This document shows, piece after piece, positions 1 to 8,525 of a stretch of DNA of 64,000 bases. The notes under the pieces were generated by a model. That model searched no databases, was not told the DNA's origin, and was given only the letters and a program-made list of their open reading frames with translations. Position numbers and translations under genes: made by a program. Origin of the DNA: Lysobacter sp. (GTDB lineage: Bacteria; Pseudomonadota; Gammaproteobacteria; Xanthomonadales; Xanthomonadaceae); the NCBI GenBank assembly GCA_019634715.1, contig JAHCAU010000002.1, positions 248,001-312,000 on the forward strand. The letters are read 5' to 3'. How positions within the stretch are numbered: position 1 is the first letter of the stretch; each line of letters opens with the position of its first letter.

Positions 1-445
1 CAACCCATAGCGCCATCATCTCGAAAGAAGTCACCCGCTGGATGATTTTCTGAGCCGTCGGCATGAGAGAGGCCAGCATCTCATCGAGCAGGGAGCAAGT
101 CTCCGCCTGCCAGCGGTAGATTGGGTAGTCCTGAAGATCGGTGATGGTAAGCATCTCCTGGTCGATCAGGCGGAACTGCGGCGGCATGGCCACGGCCATG
201 TTCTCGGTCCACAGGGGGTGCGTGATGAGGGCCGGGTCGCTGCCCCCGTGCGATGATACCCCGACGTCGTAGCGGCCCTCGTGAAGTCCCTCAAGCAGAG
301 CGTCACCTGCAACCTCATGAAAGCTGAGGATGACGCCTGGTTCTTCCGCGCGTTGCCGTGCGAGAAGCGCCGAAAGTTGTGCTGAAGCTACGCCTGGCGC
401 TACCGCGAGCCTGAGACGGGGGGACGGGCTGGTGGCATCGTGCAT
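1..445 (-). CDS. LysR-type substrate-binding domain without HTH, partial at left edge
   Basis: Reading leftwards from an ATG at 443-445, the frame stays open for 148 codons and runs off the window. The product begins MHDATSPSPRLRLAVAPGV and continues as a LysR effector-binding domain: the 'LRLAVAPG' strand, then 'LLEGLHEGRYDVGVSSHG', a pattern typical of the first lobe of these sensors. No winged helix-turn-helix precedes it. The bases upstream of the ATG hold an intergenic region and the divergent Xre gene, so the DNA-binding half is absent, not merely outside the window. A G-rich stretch just upstream of the ATG could act as a weak ribosome site. It may be a remnant of a regulator or a free-standing ligand-binding protein. 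Family assignment is good; function is unknown. Confidence 0.6.
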   Translation of the reverse strand, partial: MHDATSPSPRLRLAVAPGVASAQLSALLARQRAEEPGVILSFHEVAGDALLEGLHEGRYDVGVSSHGGSDPALITHPLWTENMAVAMPPQFRLIDQEMLTITDLQDYPIYRWQAETCSLLDEMLASLMPTAQKIIQRVTSFEMMALWV

Positions 446-500
446 AAGAGCCCCCAAGAAGAGAATTGATCAAGAAAACAAGGCGACATGATAAGCATGA

Positions 501-524
501 GTTAAATTTGACGTGGTTAAATTT
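501..524. repeat. Direct repeat GTTAAATTT x2 upstream of xre
   Basis: GTTAAATTT occurs at 501-509 and again at 516-524, 15 bases start to start, in an AT-rich gap between the divergent LysR-domain gene and the Xre gene. The placement suits an operator or upstream promoter element. This is inferred from position only. Confidence 0.35.
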
Positions 525-538
525 TAGTCATTGCTCGA

Positions 539-560
539 CGCTTCTGCTAATGCAGAAGCG
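539..560. promoter_or_regulatory. Perfect inverted repeat spanning the xre start codon
   Basis: CGCTTCTGC at 539-547 and GCAGAAGCG at 552-560 are perfect reverse complements separated by TAAT. The likely ATG of the Xre gene (550-552) lies in the loop and at the foot of the right arm. As DNA it is a symmetric 22-bp site of the kind Xre dimers bind. As RNA it would form a 9-bp hairpin hiding the start codon. Either suggests autoregulation; no experiment is implied. Confidence 0.45.
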
Positions 561-843
561 TACTGTTCAACGAGGTCGTCCCCCAGGCACAACCCGATAT
601 GAAGCCGAGCCAGCCCTGGCTTTCGGTAAAGCTGTGCGCGCGTTTCGCAAGGATCAGAAAGTTGCCCAAGAGGAGTTGGCTGCGCTGGCTGGGATCGAGC
701 GTTCGCATATGGGCAAGATTGAGCGGGGGGAGCACATGCCCTCCTTGGCCGTGATATTGAAGGTCGCCACTGCGCTCAAGATCAGTGGCACCGAATTGAT
801 GGCTGCAACGGAGCGCAACATGAGCTCCGCTGTCGAGTCTTGA
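550..843 (+). CDS. Xre-family helix-turn-helix regulator
   Basis: A 97-residue protein with a lambda-repressor-like HTH over about residues 22-85: AFGKAVRAFRKDQKVAQEELA, then 'AGIERSHMGKIERGEHMPSL', the standard recognition-helix pattern of Xre proteins. The N-terminal 20 residues are basic (KRTVQRGRPPG) and could make minor-groove contacts. The ATG at 550 was chosen because the frame upstream offers only TTG codons, but no clear Shine-Dalgarno precedes it and the ATG sits inside a perfect inverted repeat. It is divergent from the LysR effector-domain gene and convergent with the LysR gene at 860. Likely a local repressor of itself and possibly of the divergent gene; its target is unknown. 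Confidence 0.75.
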   Translation: MQKRTVQRGRPPGTTRYEAEPALAFGKAVRAFRKDQKVAQEELAALAGIERSHMGKIERGEHMPSLAVILKVATALKISGTELMAATERNMSSAVES

Positions 844-859
844 GGCTGGCGTCGAGGCG

Positions 860-1750
860 TTAGCCGCCCAAACCTTCGCGTAGGCGAATGATAAATCGCT
901 CCAGCGAGACCGGCACATCGTCACGGTCAGGTCGAAGCAGGTAGGTTGTGATGATCGCTGACTCCACGGCCAAGGGGCGGATCACGACGTCCGGTCGCTG
1001 GCTGGCCGGAATCTTGGTCGCCGCTATAAAGCCGACACCGTAGCCGGCGCCGACCAGCGTGAGCATCATGTCCAGAGAGGTTACATGCTCGACGACGTTT
1101 TGCCGGTGATCGAGAGGCCCAAGGAGTCGCGCCAGTTCATGGCAGTAGCCCTCGCAAACCCGTGGGTCGCACAGGACGAGCGGATGGCCACCAAGTTCAT
1201 GGAGAGGAACCTCCTTGTGGGCGAGCAGCTCGTGCCGGGCTGGAATGGCGATGACCAGTGGATCTTCCCAGATTGGCTCAGCAATGATGCCCTCGCCCAC
1301 ATTCGCGGTGTGCGCGAAGCCGAGCATGAAGTCGCCTGATCGGAGGCCACGGAGTTGGTCAGCCAGCGGAACTTCGGATAGACGAACCTCCAATTCCGGT
1401 TCTTCTGCACGGCATTGGGCGAGAAACGCTGATAGTCGAGGGTCAAGCGCTCCGTCGGATACAGCTATGCGCAGGCTGCCTCGCATTCCGGCTGCTACAG
1501 CTCGGACGTTCTCACGTGCCTGCTCCAATATGGAGAACAGGCGCCGGGTATCTTGCAGGAACGCAGTTCCTGCGGCAGTTAGCTTTGTTCCTCTGCGGTT
1601 TCGCTCAAAGAGAAGAACTCCTAGCTCTTCCTCCAGTTCTTTGATTGCACGTGATAGCGGTGGCTGCTCAATATGCGAACGCTCGGCGGCCTGTGTGAAA
1701 TTCAGCTCTTCTGCCAAAGCGATGAAGTAGCGAAGGTGTCGCAATTCCAT
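860..1750 (-). CDS. LysR-family transcriptional regulator
   Basis: A 296-residue protein, the usual LTTR length. Residues 1-60 form the winged HTH (MELRHLRYFIALAEELNFTQ, 'SHIEQPPLSRAIKELEEELG'). Residues from about 88 form the effector-binding domain ('GSLRIAVSDGALDPRL', 'LRGLRSGDFMLGFAHTA'). The ATG at 1750 is preferred over a TTG two codons upstream because LTTRs typically begin M-E-L-R-x-L. It lies downstream of the truncated prs remnant on the same strand, so it is uncertain which neighbour it controls. Its effector domain resembles the HTH-less one at the left edge in outline, but whether they are paralogues needs an alignment. Confidence 0.88.
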   Translation of the reverse strand: MELRHLRYFIALAEELNFTQAAERSHIEQPPLSRAIKELEEELGVLLFERNRRGTKLTAAGTAFLQDTRRLFSILEQARENVRAVAAGMRGSLRIAVSDGALDPRLSAFLAQCRAEEPELEVRLSEVPLADQLRGLRSGDFMLGFAHTANVGEGIIAEPIWEDPLVIAIPARHELLAHKEVPLHELGGHPLVLCDPRVCEGYCHELARLLGPLDHRQNVVEHVTSLDMMLTLVGAGYGVGFIAATKIPASQRPDVVIRPLAVESAIITTYLLRPDRDDVPVSLERFIIRLREGLGG

Positions 1751-1837
1751 GAGCAATGTTCCTATTCAGACGCCCCCAGACCTCTTTCTGTTGGCTGTGC
1801 TTTATCTAGCGTTCAAGAGCCCAGTCAATCTACGGCG

Positions 1838-2281
1838 CTAAGGTTCAATCTTTACGATGTCACCAATGTCCTGTGCGTATGCGAGTGCATAGCGGTGCAG
1901 ATGCGGATCCACCGTGAGCAGCTTGTCCAACGTCGATGAGACCATGCGTGCGAAAGACCGCGACGTCACGCTTTCGCCGTCATGGAATCGCTTGTCCTGG
2001 CGCATGTACGCCAGGTATGGTGCAACCAGATTCACCTCGCGCGCGCCGAGCTCGCGCGCGGCATCAGCGGCAAAAACCAAAAGCAGGAACTGCTGATCAG
2101 GATGGGTCAGCGTGCAAATCAGATCCACGTCCTGGCCGGCAGGTTCGCCATGCAGTCGGACAAAGCTCTCGCCATCGGGGAATCGGCGCGTTTCGATGCG
2201 GCCGACATCGCTGCCATATGTCTGCGAGAGACGTCGGGCGAAATCTTCGTTGCCTGGAATGGCAAGAGTGAGTCGTTGCAT
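1838..2281 (-). pseudogene. prs: Truncated ribose-phosphate pyrophosphokinase
   Basis: The 147-residue product matches the N-terminal half of PRPP synthetase: 'RRFPDGESFVRL', then a run corresponding to the flexible catalytic region 'VAPYLAYMRQDKRFHDGESV', and 'LLTVDPHLHRY'. After HRY, near base 1890, similarity to the family stops and about 14 unrelated residues lead to a TAG. Full-length enzymes are about 310 residues, so the second Rossmann-like domain with the PRPP-binding loop is missing and the product should not make PRPP. A good ribosome site (AAGGAGA) precedes the ATG at 2281. The most likely origin is a deletion that joined the end of the metabolic island to the LysR region. Confidence 0.75.
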
Positions 2282-2425
2282 GCAGTTGTCTCCTTTCTCA
2301 AGGGGTTGTCCTTGGTCGCTTATCGAAACTCGGGAGCTTGGTCGGAGTCGGTGCTTCAACCAGACGTGTGCCGACGAATAACGACGGGATGGCCCGTGTT
2401 GAGTCCAGGAAGGAACTGATCTGCA

Positions 2426-3499
2426 TCAGAATTTCCGTCCTACAGTGATCGTTCCGTAGACCGGGATTTCGTCTTGCCCCCGGAATTCGCGTGTGCGGTG
2501 GTAGCGGGCTATCGCGATGCGCCAATTGCCATGGGTCATCGCGACGCCGTAGCCGACATCTGCCACGAGTGACCGTTTATCAACGCTATGGCTAGACTTG
2601 AAGGTATTGCCATCCAGCGTGATGTCGTGCAAGACCCAGCGGGCGTCGAGTGCTACGAAGAGGTGTCCGTTCCAGTTACCTGCAGCGGTCGTGCGCACGG
2701 GCGAGGTATTTTCTCCAGCCGGCCGCAGCGGTGCGGTGCCTAAATCGTCTGGCAGGCGCAGGCCATAGCGCAATTCTCCCCCGACATTCGCGTAGGTGGC
2801 GAAATTGCCGAAGCTGCCGCCCCAGTGGCGGGTGAGGTCCCAGCTCCAACCGCTGACGTTTTCTTGCCTGAAGACTCGCGTTCGGCGTTCGTGCAGCAAT
2901 TGCAGTACAGGTTCGTCGCGCAGTTGGTGTCTCCAGCCATTGAATTTGTCCACTCCGATGGTGTCATGCCACCAGTTCTGGGTTTGCCTGGCCAGGGACG
3001 AGGGGCCTACAACGCCGATACGGATTTGTGAGGTGCGCAGCGTATCGCCGCGCCGCGCGTTGTAGCCAAGGCTCAACATCATTGCGCCTGCGAAAGGGCG
3101 GTCGTCTTTGATCAGATCGCTGCGCGTTTTGTCGCTCGGGGTATACATCATCTGCCCGAAGCCGATAGTCATGTTCTGTTCGTCGAAACCCTCGGGTTGC
3201 AGCACTGTGAGAAAACGATTCAGCCCACGGACGAGACGCGGTAGGCAAGGGTCATCGCGATAGTCCACAAGATTGGGGGAGACCCAACTGACGAGAAACC
3301 CGTTGGAGTACCCTTGATCTTGTCCAATGCCGCCGAACATGTCGTTGTCGATCCGCAGATTGAGCGTTCCAGTTGCGCGGAGCGGGTTGTCCTGTTGGCA
3401 GGACTGGGCCTGTGCGGAGACGCTCAGCAATAGCAGCACCAAGGAGGTTGCGATTCTGAGCCTCCGTTCAGCGGGGTGGGTGGACTGAAATTTCGTCAC
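2426..3499 (-). CDS. LpxR-like outer-membrane lipid A deacylase family protein
   Basis: The GTG at 3499 was chosen because it overlaps the stop of the universal stress protein gene by four bases (GTGA), and it puts a signal peptide near the N-terminus ('RRLRIATSLVLLLLSVSAQA'). This gives 357 residues. The mature protein has LpxR/DUF2219 hallmarks: an early 'LRIDNDMFGGIGQDQGYSNG' segment, then 'DDRPFAGAMMLSLGY', many amphipathic beta strands, and a C-terminal aromatic residue (GRKF) typical of beta-barrel porins. LpxR removes the 3'-acyloxyacyl chain of lipid A in the outer membrane, so the likely role is envelope remodelling under stress. Activity depends on conserved Asn/His residues not verified here. 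Confidence 0.8.
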   Translation of the reverse strand: MTKFQSTHPAERRLRIATSLVLLLLSVSAQAQSCQQDNPLRATGTLNLRIDNDMFGGIGQDQGYSNGFLVSWVSPNLVDYRDDPCLPRLVRGLNRFLTVLQPEGFDEQNMTIGFGQMMYTPSDKTRSDLIKDDRPFAGAMMLSLGYNARRGDTLRTSQIRIGVVGPSSLARQTQNWWHDTIGVDKFNGWRHQLRDEPVLQLLHERRTRVFRQENVSGWSWDLTRHWGGSFGNFATYANVGGELRYGLRLPDDLGTAPLRPAGENTSPVRTTAAGNWNGHLFVALDARWVLHDITLDGNTFKSSHSVDKRSLVADVGYGVAMTHGNWRIAIARYHRTREFRGQDEIPVYGTITVGRKF

Positions 3500-3990
3500 G
3501 CTGGCGTGGCACTCGGCCCAGGGGACGCAGTCGCAATGACTGATTGGGGCTGGCGCACCAGCATCACGGGAACTGGTGCTATCCGAGCGAGTTGCTCGGC
3601 ATCGCTTCCCAGCAGCAGCCGGTCCACGCCCCGGCGTCCGTGGGTGCCCAATACGACCAACTCGCATCCGGTGGCCAGTGCCTGCTGTGCGATGAGCACC
3701 GAGACGCGCTCTCCCTTGCTCTCCAGAAGCACGGTCTCTACCGCCAGGCCTTCCTGCCTCAGCGGGAGTGCCGCCTCGTCAAGCAGCTTCTCCCCGGCTG
3801 CCAGGAAGCCTGGCCTTACCTCTTCAATGTAGATTCTCGGCCTTTCGAAGCCGTTGCTATGCTTCATCTCCTCGATGATGTGCAGCAGGATGATGGTTGC
3901 ACCACTTAGGCGCGCCAGCACCGCAGCGTGGTGGAGGGCCAAATTGGCGGTGGGACTTCCGTCGAGCGGAACCAGGAGTCTTGAGTACAT
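3496..3990 (-). CDS. Universal stress protein (UspA family)
   Basis: A 164-residue single-domain protein. It starts MYSRLLVPLDGSPTANLAL, the canonical first strand and loop, and ends with the nucleotide-binding signature G-x2-G-x9-G-S ('GTHGRRGVDRLLLGSDAEQL') near residues 115-134, followed by 'PVPVMLVR'. This predicts an ATP-binding Usp. A GGAGA ribosome site lies just upstream of the ATG. It sits 82 bases downstream of phaC and is translationally coupled to the LpxR-like gene. Usp genes next to PHA and acetate genes are typical of hypoxia or stationary-phase stress islands. Confidence 0.92.
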   Translation of the reverse strand: MYSRLLVPLDGSPTANLALHHAAVLARLSGATIILLHIIEEMKHSNGFERPRIYIEEVRPGFLAAGEKLLDEAALPLRQEGLAVETVLLESKGERVSVLIAQQALATGCELVVLGTHGRRGVDRLLLGSDAEQLARIAPVPVMLVRQPQSVIATASPGPSATPA

Positions 3991-4072
3991 GAATGTCTCC
4001 AGTTATCAGAATAGGGCCTGTCGAACAAATATTGCGTGTACGGGCAGCAGCCGCCGGGGGGTATCGGATTAT

Positions 4073-5824
4073 TCAGCTGCGCACATATTCCCCCGGGGCA
4101 TCGCAAATAGTGGGGTATCCATTGGATTCAGACCCCATGAGCGGAGGCGCAACAACATCACCGGAACGCTCCTGGAGCCATGCCGACCATGCCGGCCACC
4201 ACGAATCCGGATGCGTCTGTGCAGTGGCTTGCCACTCGTCTGGCGCCATGTACCCCTCATTCACGGCGCGCGTATGGATTTGATACCGACGCTTGCCGCG
4301 GCCAGGCTCGCTCACGATGCCGCCGTTGTGCCCCCCGGTGGTCAATACAAAAGTCAGTTCGGCTGAAGTCAGCAGATGCAGCTTGTAAACGGAGCGCCAA
4401 GGCGCAATGTGGTCCGACGCAGTGCCAACGCAAAACATCGGTACGGTAATATTTCCCACTGAAACCGGACGGCCCGTGACGGGATAACGCCCTGCGCTGA
4501 GATCGTTATTCAGGTAAAGGCGTCGGAGATATTGCGAATGCATCTTCGCCGGCAGGCGAGTCCCATCGGCATTCCAGGCCATCAGGTCGGTCATTGGCCG
4601 ACGGTCGCCCAACAGGTACTCGTCAATCATGCGAGACCATACAAGATCGTAGGCACGCAGTAGCTGGAAAGCGCCACTCATCTGGCTTGAGCTCAAGAAG
4701 CCTGTTTGCGCCATGCTGGCCTCCAACAGCGCCACCTGGCTCTGATTGATGAAAAGGCCAAGCTCGCCCGGCTCGCTGAAGTCCGTCTGCGCTGCCAGGA
4801 GGCTTACGGACACCAGCCGCGTATCGCCGTCGCGCGCCATGGCTGAGGCCCCAATCGACAGCAATGTCCCGCCCAGGCAGTAGCCAGCAGCGTGGATTCC
4901 CTGTTCGGGGACAATGGACGTCACGGCGTCCAGCGCTGCATGCAAGCCGAACTCAAGATACTCATCCATGCCCAGGTCTCGATCATCCGCATCCGGATTC
5001 TTCCAGGAGATGCAAAAAACCGTATGGCCCTGTGCAACCAGATACCGGATCAGCGAGTTATGGGGCGACAGATCGAGTACGTAGTACTTCATGATCCAGG
5101 CAGGAATAATCAGTATGGGCTCGGGATGGACTTTCTCGGTAGTGGGCGCGTACTGAATCAACTCGATCAATTGATTTCTCAGTACGACCTTTCCTTCCGT
5201 CACCGCCACGTCGCGGCCAACGACGAAATTCTCGGTTCCCGCAGGTGGCTCGCCGGATAGTTGTCGGCGCAGGTCATCAAGGAAGTTGGACATGCCACGC
5301 GCCAGGTTGGCACCTTGTTCTTCTATGGTTTTTTTCAGGACAACCGGGTTGAAAAGCGCAGAGTTGGTTGGCGACACCATTTCCAGCCATTGCTTTGCGC
5401 CAAACGCCATTAGACGCTCGTGTTGTGGATCAACACCCCACACATCCTGTGTGGCCTGCTCCCACCATTGGGACTGGATAAGAAATGAGCTGCGGTAAAG
5501 GTTGTAGGGCCATTGATCCCACGCAGGATCATTGAAGCGACGATCATTTGCAGGTAACGGTTCAGGCGCTGCAGCTTCCTGGTCGGGACTGACCAAGCCC
5601 TTTTTCAATAGAGACATCCATTGCTCAGACAGGGCGCCTGCAAACGCTAGAAGCTCCGATTGCTTTCCGGGGCTGTTCGCTAAATGGCTTGCCCAATCAG
5701 TCCAGGCCAACAGCGACGATTCAGGTGAAATTGAGGACCAGGCCTGGGCCCAAGCCATATGCGCTTGCATATCCAGTTCTGGAACGATTGTCGATGAAGT
5801 ATTACTTTTCGTGTTTTTTGTCAA
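4073..5824 (-). CDS. phaC: Class I poly(3-hydroxyalkanoate) synthase
   Basis: The 583-residue length is normal for a class I PHA synthase. It polymerises (R)-3-hydroxybutyryl-CoA into polyhydroxybutyrate at the granule surface. The N-terminal domain carries 'WPYNLYRSSFLIQSQWWEQA'. The alpha/beta-hydrolase core holds the modified lipase box GYCLGG with the nucleophile near Cys316, the Asp in 'GTASDHIAPW' and the His in 'TGGHNGGIVSEPG', so the catalytic triad is intact. It stands apart from the phaB-phasin genes, separated by about 180 bases from gltS, so it may have its own promoter. No phaA (beta-ketothiolase) is present in the window. Confidence 0.95.
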   Translation of the reverse strand: MTKNTKSNTSSTIVPELDMQAHMAWAQAWSSISPESSLLAWTDWASHLANSPGKQSELLAFAGALSEQWMSLLKKGLVSPDQEAAAPEPLPANDRRFNDPAWDQWPYNLYRSSFLIQSQWWEQATQDVWGVDPQHERLMAFGAKQWLEMVSPTNSALFNPVVLKKTIEEQGANLARGMSNFLDDLRRQLSGEPPAGTENFVVGRDVAVTEGKVVLRNQLIELIQYAPTTEKVHPEPILIIPAWIMKYYVLDLSPHNSLIRYLVAQGHTVFCISWKNPDADDRDLGMDEYLEFGLHAALDAVTSIVPEQGIHAAGYCLGGTLLSIGASAMARDGDTRLVSVSLLAAQTDFSEPGELGLFINQSQVALLEASMAQTGFLSSSQMSGAFQLLRAYDLVWSRMIDEYLLGDRRPMTDLMAWNADGTRLPAKMHSQYLRRLYLNNDLSAGRYPVTGRPVSVGNITVPMFCVGTASDHIAPWRSVYKLHLLTSAELTFVLTTGGHNGGIVSEPGRGKRRYQIHTRAVNEGYMAPDEWQATAQTHPDSWWPAWSAWLQERSGDVVAPPLMGSESNGYPTICDAPGEYVRS

Positions 5825-5920
5825 AACGCATTACCTCAATTTCTATTCAAATAGATAGAGCACCCTCGTTTGAACACCGGGGGTAGTTGTGCTTGCTTGT
5901 ATTCATGCATACCGGTACCC

Positions 5921-5947
5921 GTGTCATCAGCGTTTTTGCGATGACAC
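5921..5947. terminator. Inverted repeat between gltS and phaC
   Basis: GTGTCATC (5921-5928) pairs perfectly with GATGACAC (5940-5947) around an 11-base loop, in the 181-base gap after the gltS stop. There is no clear T-run, so it may be a weak terminator of the upstream operon, an operator for phaC, or neither. Confidence 0.35.
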
Positions 5948-6005
5948 CGTGCCAGCGTGCTAGATATGTCTCCGCCTGCCGGCGCACTCCGTTAATTCTT
6001 TCGCC

Positions 6006-7211
6006 TTAACCGGCCATCAGACTGATCACCAGTGCGTTCGCAATGTCGATGACGAACCCACATACCAGGGGCACCACAATGAACGCCTCACGTGCAGCGC
6101 CATGTTCCCGCGTGACCGCCGTCATGTTGGCGATGGCGGTGGCGGTAGATCCCAGCGCGATTCCACCGAAACCGGCGCACATCACTGCGGCTTGGTAATC
6201 CCTGCCCATTGCCCGAAAAACGATCAGAAGAACAAATGCGATGACCAGGACGATCTGTACCAGCATTGCCACGGTGATGAAGGCAAGCACGGGCTGCAGC
6301 TCCCAGAGCCTGAGCCCCATCAGCGCCATGGTCAGAAACAGGCCCAATGACATGTCGGAGATCAGGGCGATGCCTGGCTGCATGCTCGGCCAGTTCCATA
6401 GCCGTCCGCGGCCACCTGGCCTCATCCAGTCGCTGATCGTGCGCAGGAGGATTCCCGCCAGCAGGCAGCCCACAAAGGCGGGCAGCGTGACGGGGGTAAG
6501 TGCGACGAGGGCGTTGATTCCGTGTCCCAACATCAAGGCGAGGTTGAGCCATAGCAACGCCAGCAGCACGCCGTAGTAGTCTAGGCGGGCATGCTGCTCA
6601 TCGCTGTGCAGTGTGCCAATTTCCAGGGCGCTGTCCCCGGAGGCTCGAAGCCGATGCCTGCGCATGAGCAGACTTGAGATCGGGCCGCCGATGGTGCAGG
6701 CCGCGATCAGGCCGATCATGTTCGCCGCCAACCCCAGTTCCTGCGCTTGGGTAATGCCAAGGGTTTCAACAAAGTGATCGGACCAGGCCAAGGTGGTGCC
6801 CACGCCTCCGGTCAGGGAAATCGATCCCACCATCAGCCCGGCGCGCGGATCCAGGCCGAAGGCGCGTGCCATCTCCATCCCGGCCAGGTTCTGCAGCACC
6901 ATGAACCCGATGGCCAACCCCGACAGGATCAGCAAGGGCCGCCCACCATGGCGCAGCGTGCGGGCGTCGGTACCCAGGCCAATGGCCGCAAAGAAGTACA
7001 GCAGCAGCGCGTCACGCGCTTCGAGATCGAAACTGACGACGATCCCCGCACCGTAGTACAGGGCGAAGACAACCAGGGCGCAGGCCAGGCCGCCCACCAG
7101 GGATTCCGGGATGCTGTATCGACGCAAGATGCCCCAACGCGCAACCAGGCCCTTGCCCACGAACAACAGCACGATGGCGAGCGTGAATCCATGGAAGGCA
7201 TCGATCGTCAT
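6006..7211 (-). CDS. gltS: Sodium/glutamate symporter
   Basis: A 401-residue integral membrane protein with about ten hydrophobic helices; Escherichia coli GltS has the same length. It includes conserved GltS stretches such as 'GSISLTGGVGTTLAWSD' and 'AGFGGIALGSTATAIANM', the paired glycine/serine-rich re-entrant loops of this family. The ATG at 7211 overlaps the acetate kinase stop by four bases, so the two are translationally coupled. It imports glutamate with sodium across the inner membrane. In this cluster it could supply carbon, nitrogen or a compatible solute during stress; that role is inference. Confidence 0.92.
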   Translation of the reverse strand: MTIDAFHGFTLAIVLLFVGKGLVARWGILRRYSIPESLVGGLACALVVFALYYGAGIVVSFDLEARDALLLYFFAAIGLGTDARTLRHGGRPLLILSGLAIGFMVLQNLAGMEMARAFGLDPRAGLMVGSISLTGGVGTTLAWSDHFVETLGITQAQELGLAANMIGLIAACTIGGPISSLLMRRHRLRASGDSALEIGTLHSDEQHARLDYYGVLLALLWLNLALMLGHGINALVALTPVTLPAFVGCLLAGILLRTISDWMRPGGRGRLWNWPSMQPGIALISDMSLGLFLTMALMGLRLWELQPVLAFITVAMLVQIVLVIAFVLLIVFRAMGRDYQAAVMCAGFGGIALGSTATAIANMTAVTREHGAAREAFIVVPLVCGFVIDIANALVISLMAG

Positions 7212-8446
7212 CGCGCCTTCTCCCTGTCCAGGCAGGACAGTGCGTGGCTGGCGGCTATCCACTCTTCGTTGGCGGGCTCGACCGCCACGATGACCTGGCT
7301 GTGGTCGCTGGAAATCTTCGCCGCGTGGCGGGCGTTGGCGTCGGTATCCAGGGCAATGCCCAGAAAGCCCAGCGCCGCACAGATGCGCTCGCGAATGAAC
7401 GCATTGTGTTCACCGACACCCGCCGTGAACACCAACATGTCCAGACCGCCCAGCACGGCGACCAGGGCCCCGATCTCGCGCACGATGCGTCGCACGTAAA
7501 GGGCCAGTGCCAAGCGCGCTCGCTCCCCCGTTTCGCCTGCATCGTTCTCGTGCCCGACAATGACGCGCGGCTCGGCCGAGATTCCCGAAACGCCGAGCAG
7601 GCCGGACTCGTGATAGAGGACGCGCCCCACTTGCTCTAGTGAGAGCTTCTCGACTTCCATCAGGTAGAGCACCGCACCCGGATCGAGCGCGCCGGTGCGG
7701 GTGCCCATCATCAGGCCGTCAAGCGCGGAGAAGCCCATGGTGGTGGCCACGCTTTTGAGTCCTTGCATGGCGCACAGACTGGCGCCACTGCCCAAGTGGG
7801 CAACGACGGTGCGCCCGCACGCGGCGTCGCCATGGCGTTCGGGCAAGGCCACTGCCATGTACTCATACGACAGGCCGTGAAACCCGTACCGACGCAGACC
7901 GCGCTCCCATGCGGCATAGGGCAACGGCAGGATCTTCTCGACCTGGGGCAAAGTGTGGTGGAAGGCCGTGTCGAAGCAAGCCATCTGTGGCAGATCTGGC
8001 TGCTCCCGCAGCAGGATCTCCACGGCTTCGAGCGCGAATGGCTGGTGCAGCGGGGCCAGAGGAATGTAGCCCTTGAGGTCGGCCAGGACATTTGCGTCCA
8101 GGCGCACGGGCATGGAGTATTTGCTGCCGCCGTGGACGATACGGTGGGCGACCGTACCTACGTGGCGGCCGTCGAGCCGCCGGCTGACACGATCGCGGAT
8201 GAGGCGCAGTGCGGCGCGATACGGATGTGCCGTGTCCAGTTCGATCGAGAACGGCGCAACTCCGGTCTCTCCGAAATCCGGGTTGGCGCCGCCGATTCCC
8301 TGCACCTTGCCATTCCACAATGCCTGACGCGGCAGTGGCGCGGCCGAGGAATCGAACACCGCAAACTTGATGCTGGATGAACCGCAGTTCAGCACAAGGA
8401 TCAGTCCGTGTTCGCGGCGCCCGGAGCGGGCCATGGTGACGTCCAT
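7208..8446 (-). CDS. ackA: Acetate/propionate kinase
   Basis: A 412-residue ASKHA-fold kinase interconverting acetyl phosphate + ADP with acetate + ATP. Visible motifs are the N-terminal phosphate loop 'LVLNCGSSSIKFAVFD', 'VAHRIVHGG', 'RYGFHGLSYEYMA', 'GTRTGALDPG' and 'VFTAGVGEH'. The common form of the last two is GTRSGDIDP and FTGGIGEN, so this is a divergent member. The ATG at 8446 has an AGAGGA ribosome site seven bases upstream; an in-frame ATG at 8434 is an alternative. It works with the phosphotransacetylase domain encoded two genes upstream to make ATP by substrate-level phosphorylation. Confidence 0.93.
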   Translation of the reverse strand: MDVTMARSGRREHGLILVLNCGSSSIKFAVFDSSAAPLPRQALWNGKVQGIGGANPDFGETGVAPFSIELDTAHPYRAALRLIRDRVSRRLDGRHVGTVAHRIVHGGSKYSMPVRLDANVLADLKGYIPLAPLHQPFALEAVEILLREQPDLPQMACFDTAFHHTLPQVEKILPLPYAAWERGLRRYGFHGLSYEYMAVALPERHGDAACGRTVVAHLGSGASLCAMQGLKSVATTMGFSALDGLMMGTRTGALDPGAVLYLMEVEKLSLEQVGRVLYHESGLLGVSGISAEPRVIVGHENDAGETGERARLALALYVRRIVREIGALVAVLGGLDMLVFTAGVGEHNAFIRERICAALGFLGIALDTDANARHAAKISSDHSQVIVAVEPANEEWIAASHALSCLDREKAR

Positions 8447-8525
8447 CAGGTCGTCCTCTCTGCGCGCCGTCCGCGCGACTTCGCCGAGGTGTGCGGGGGT
8501 GTCTGCTGTCTCATCGTCTTCAGAC

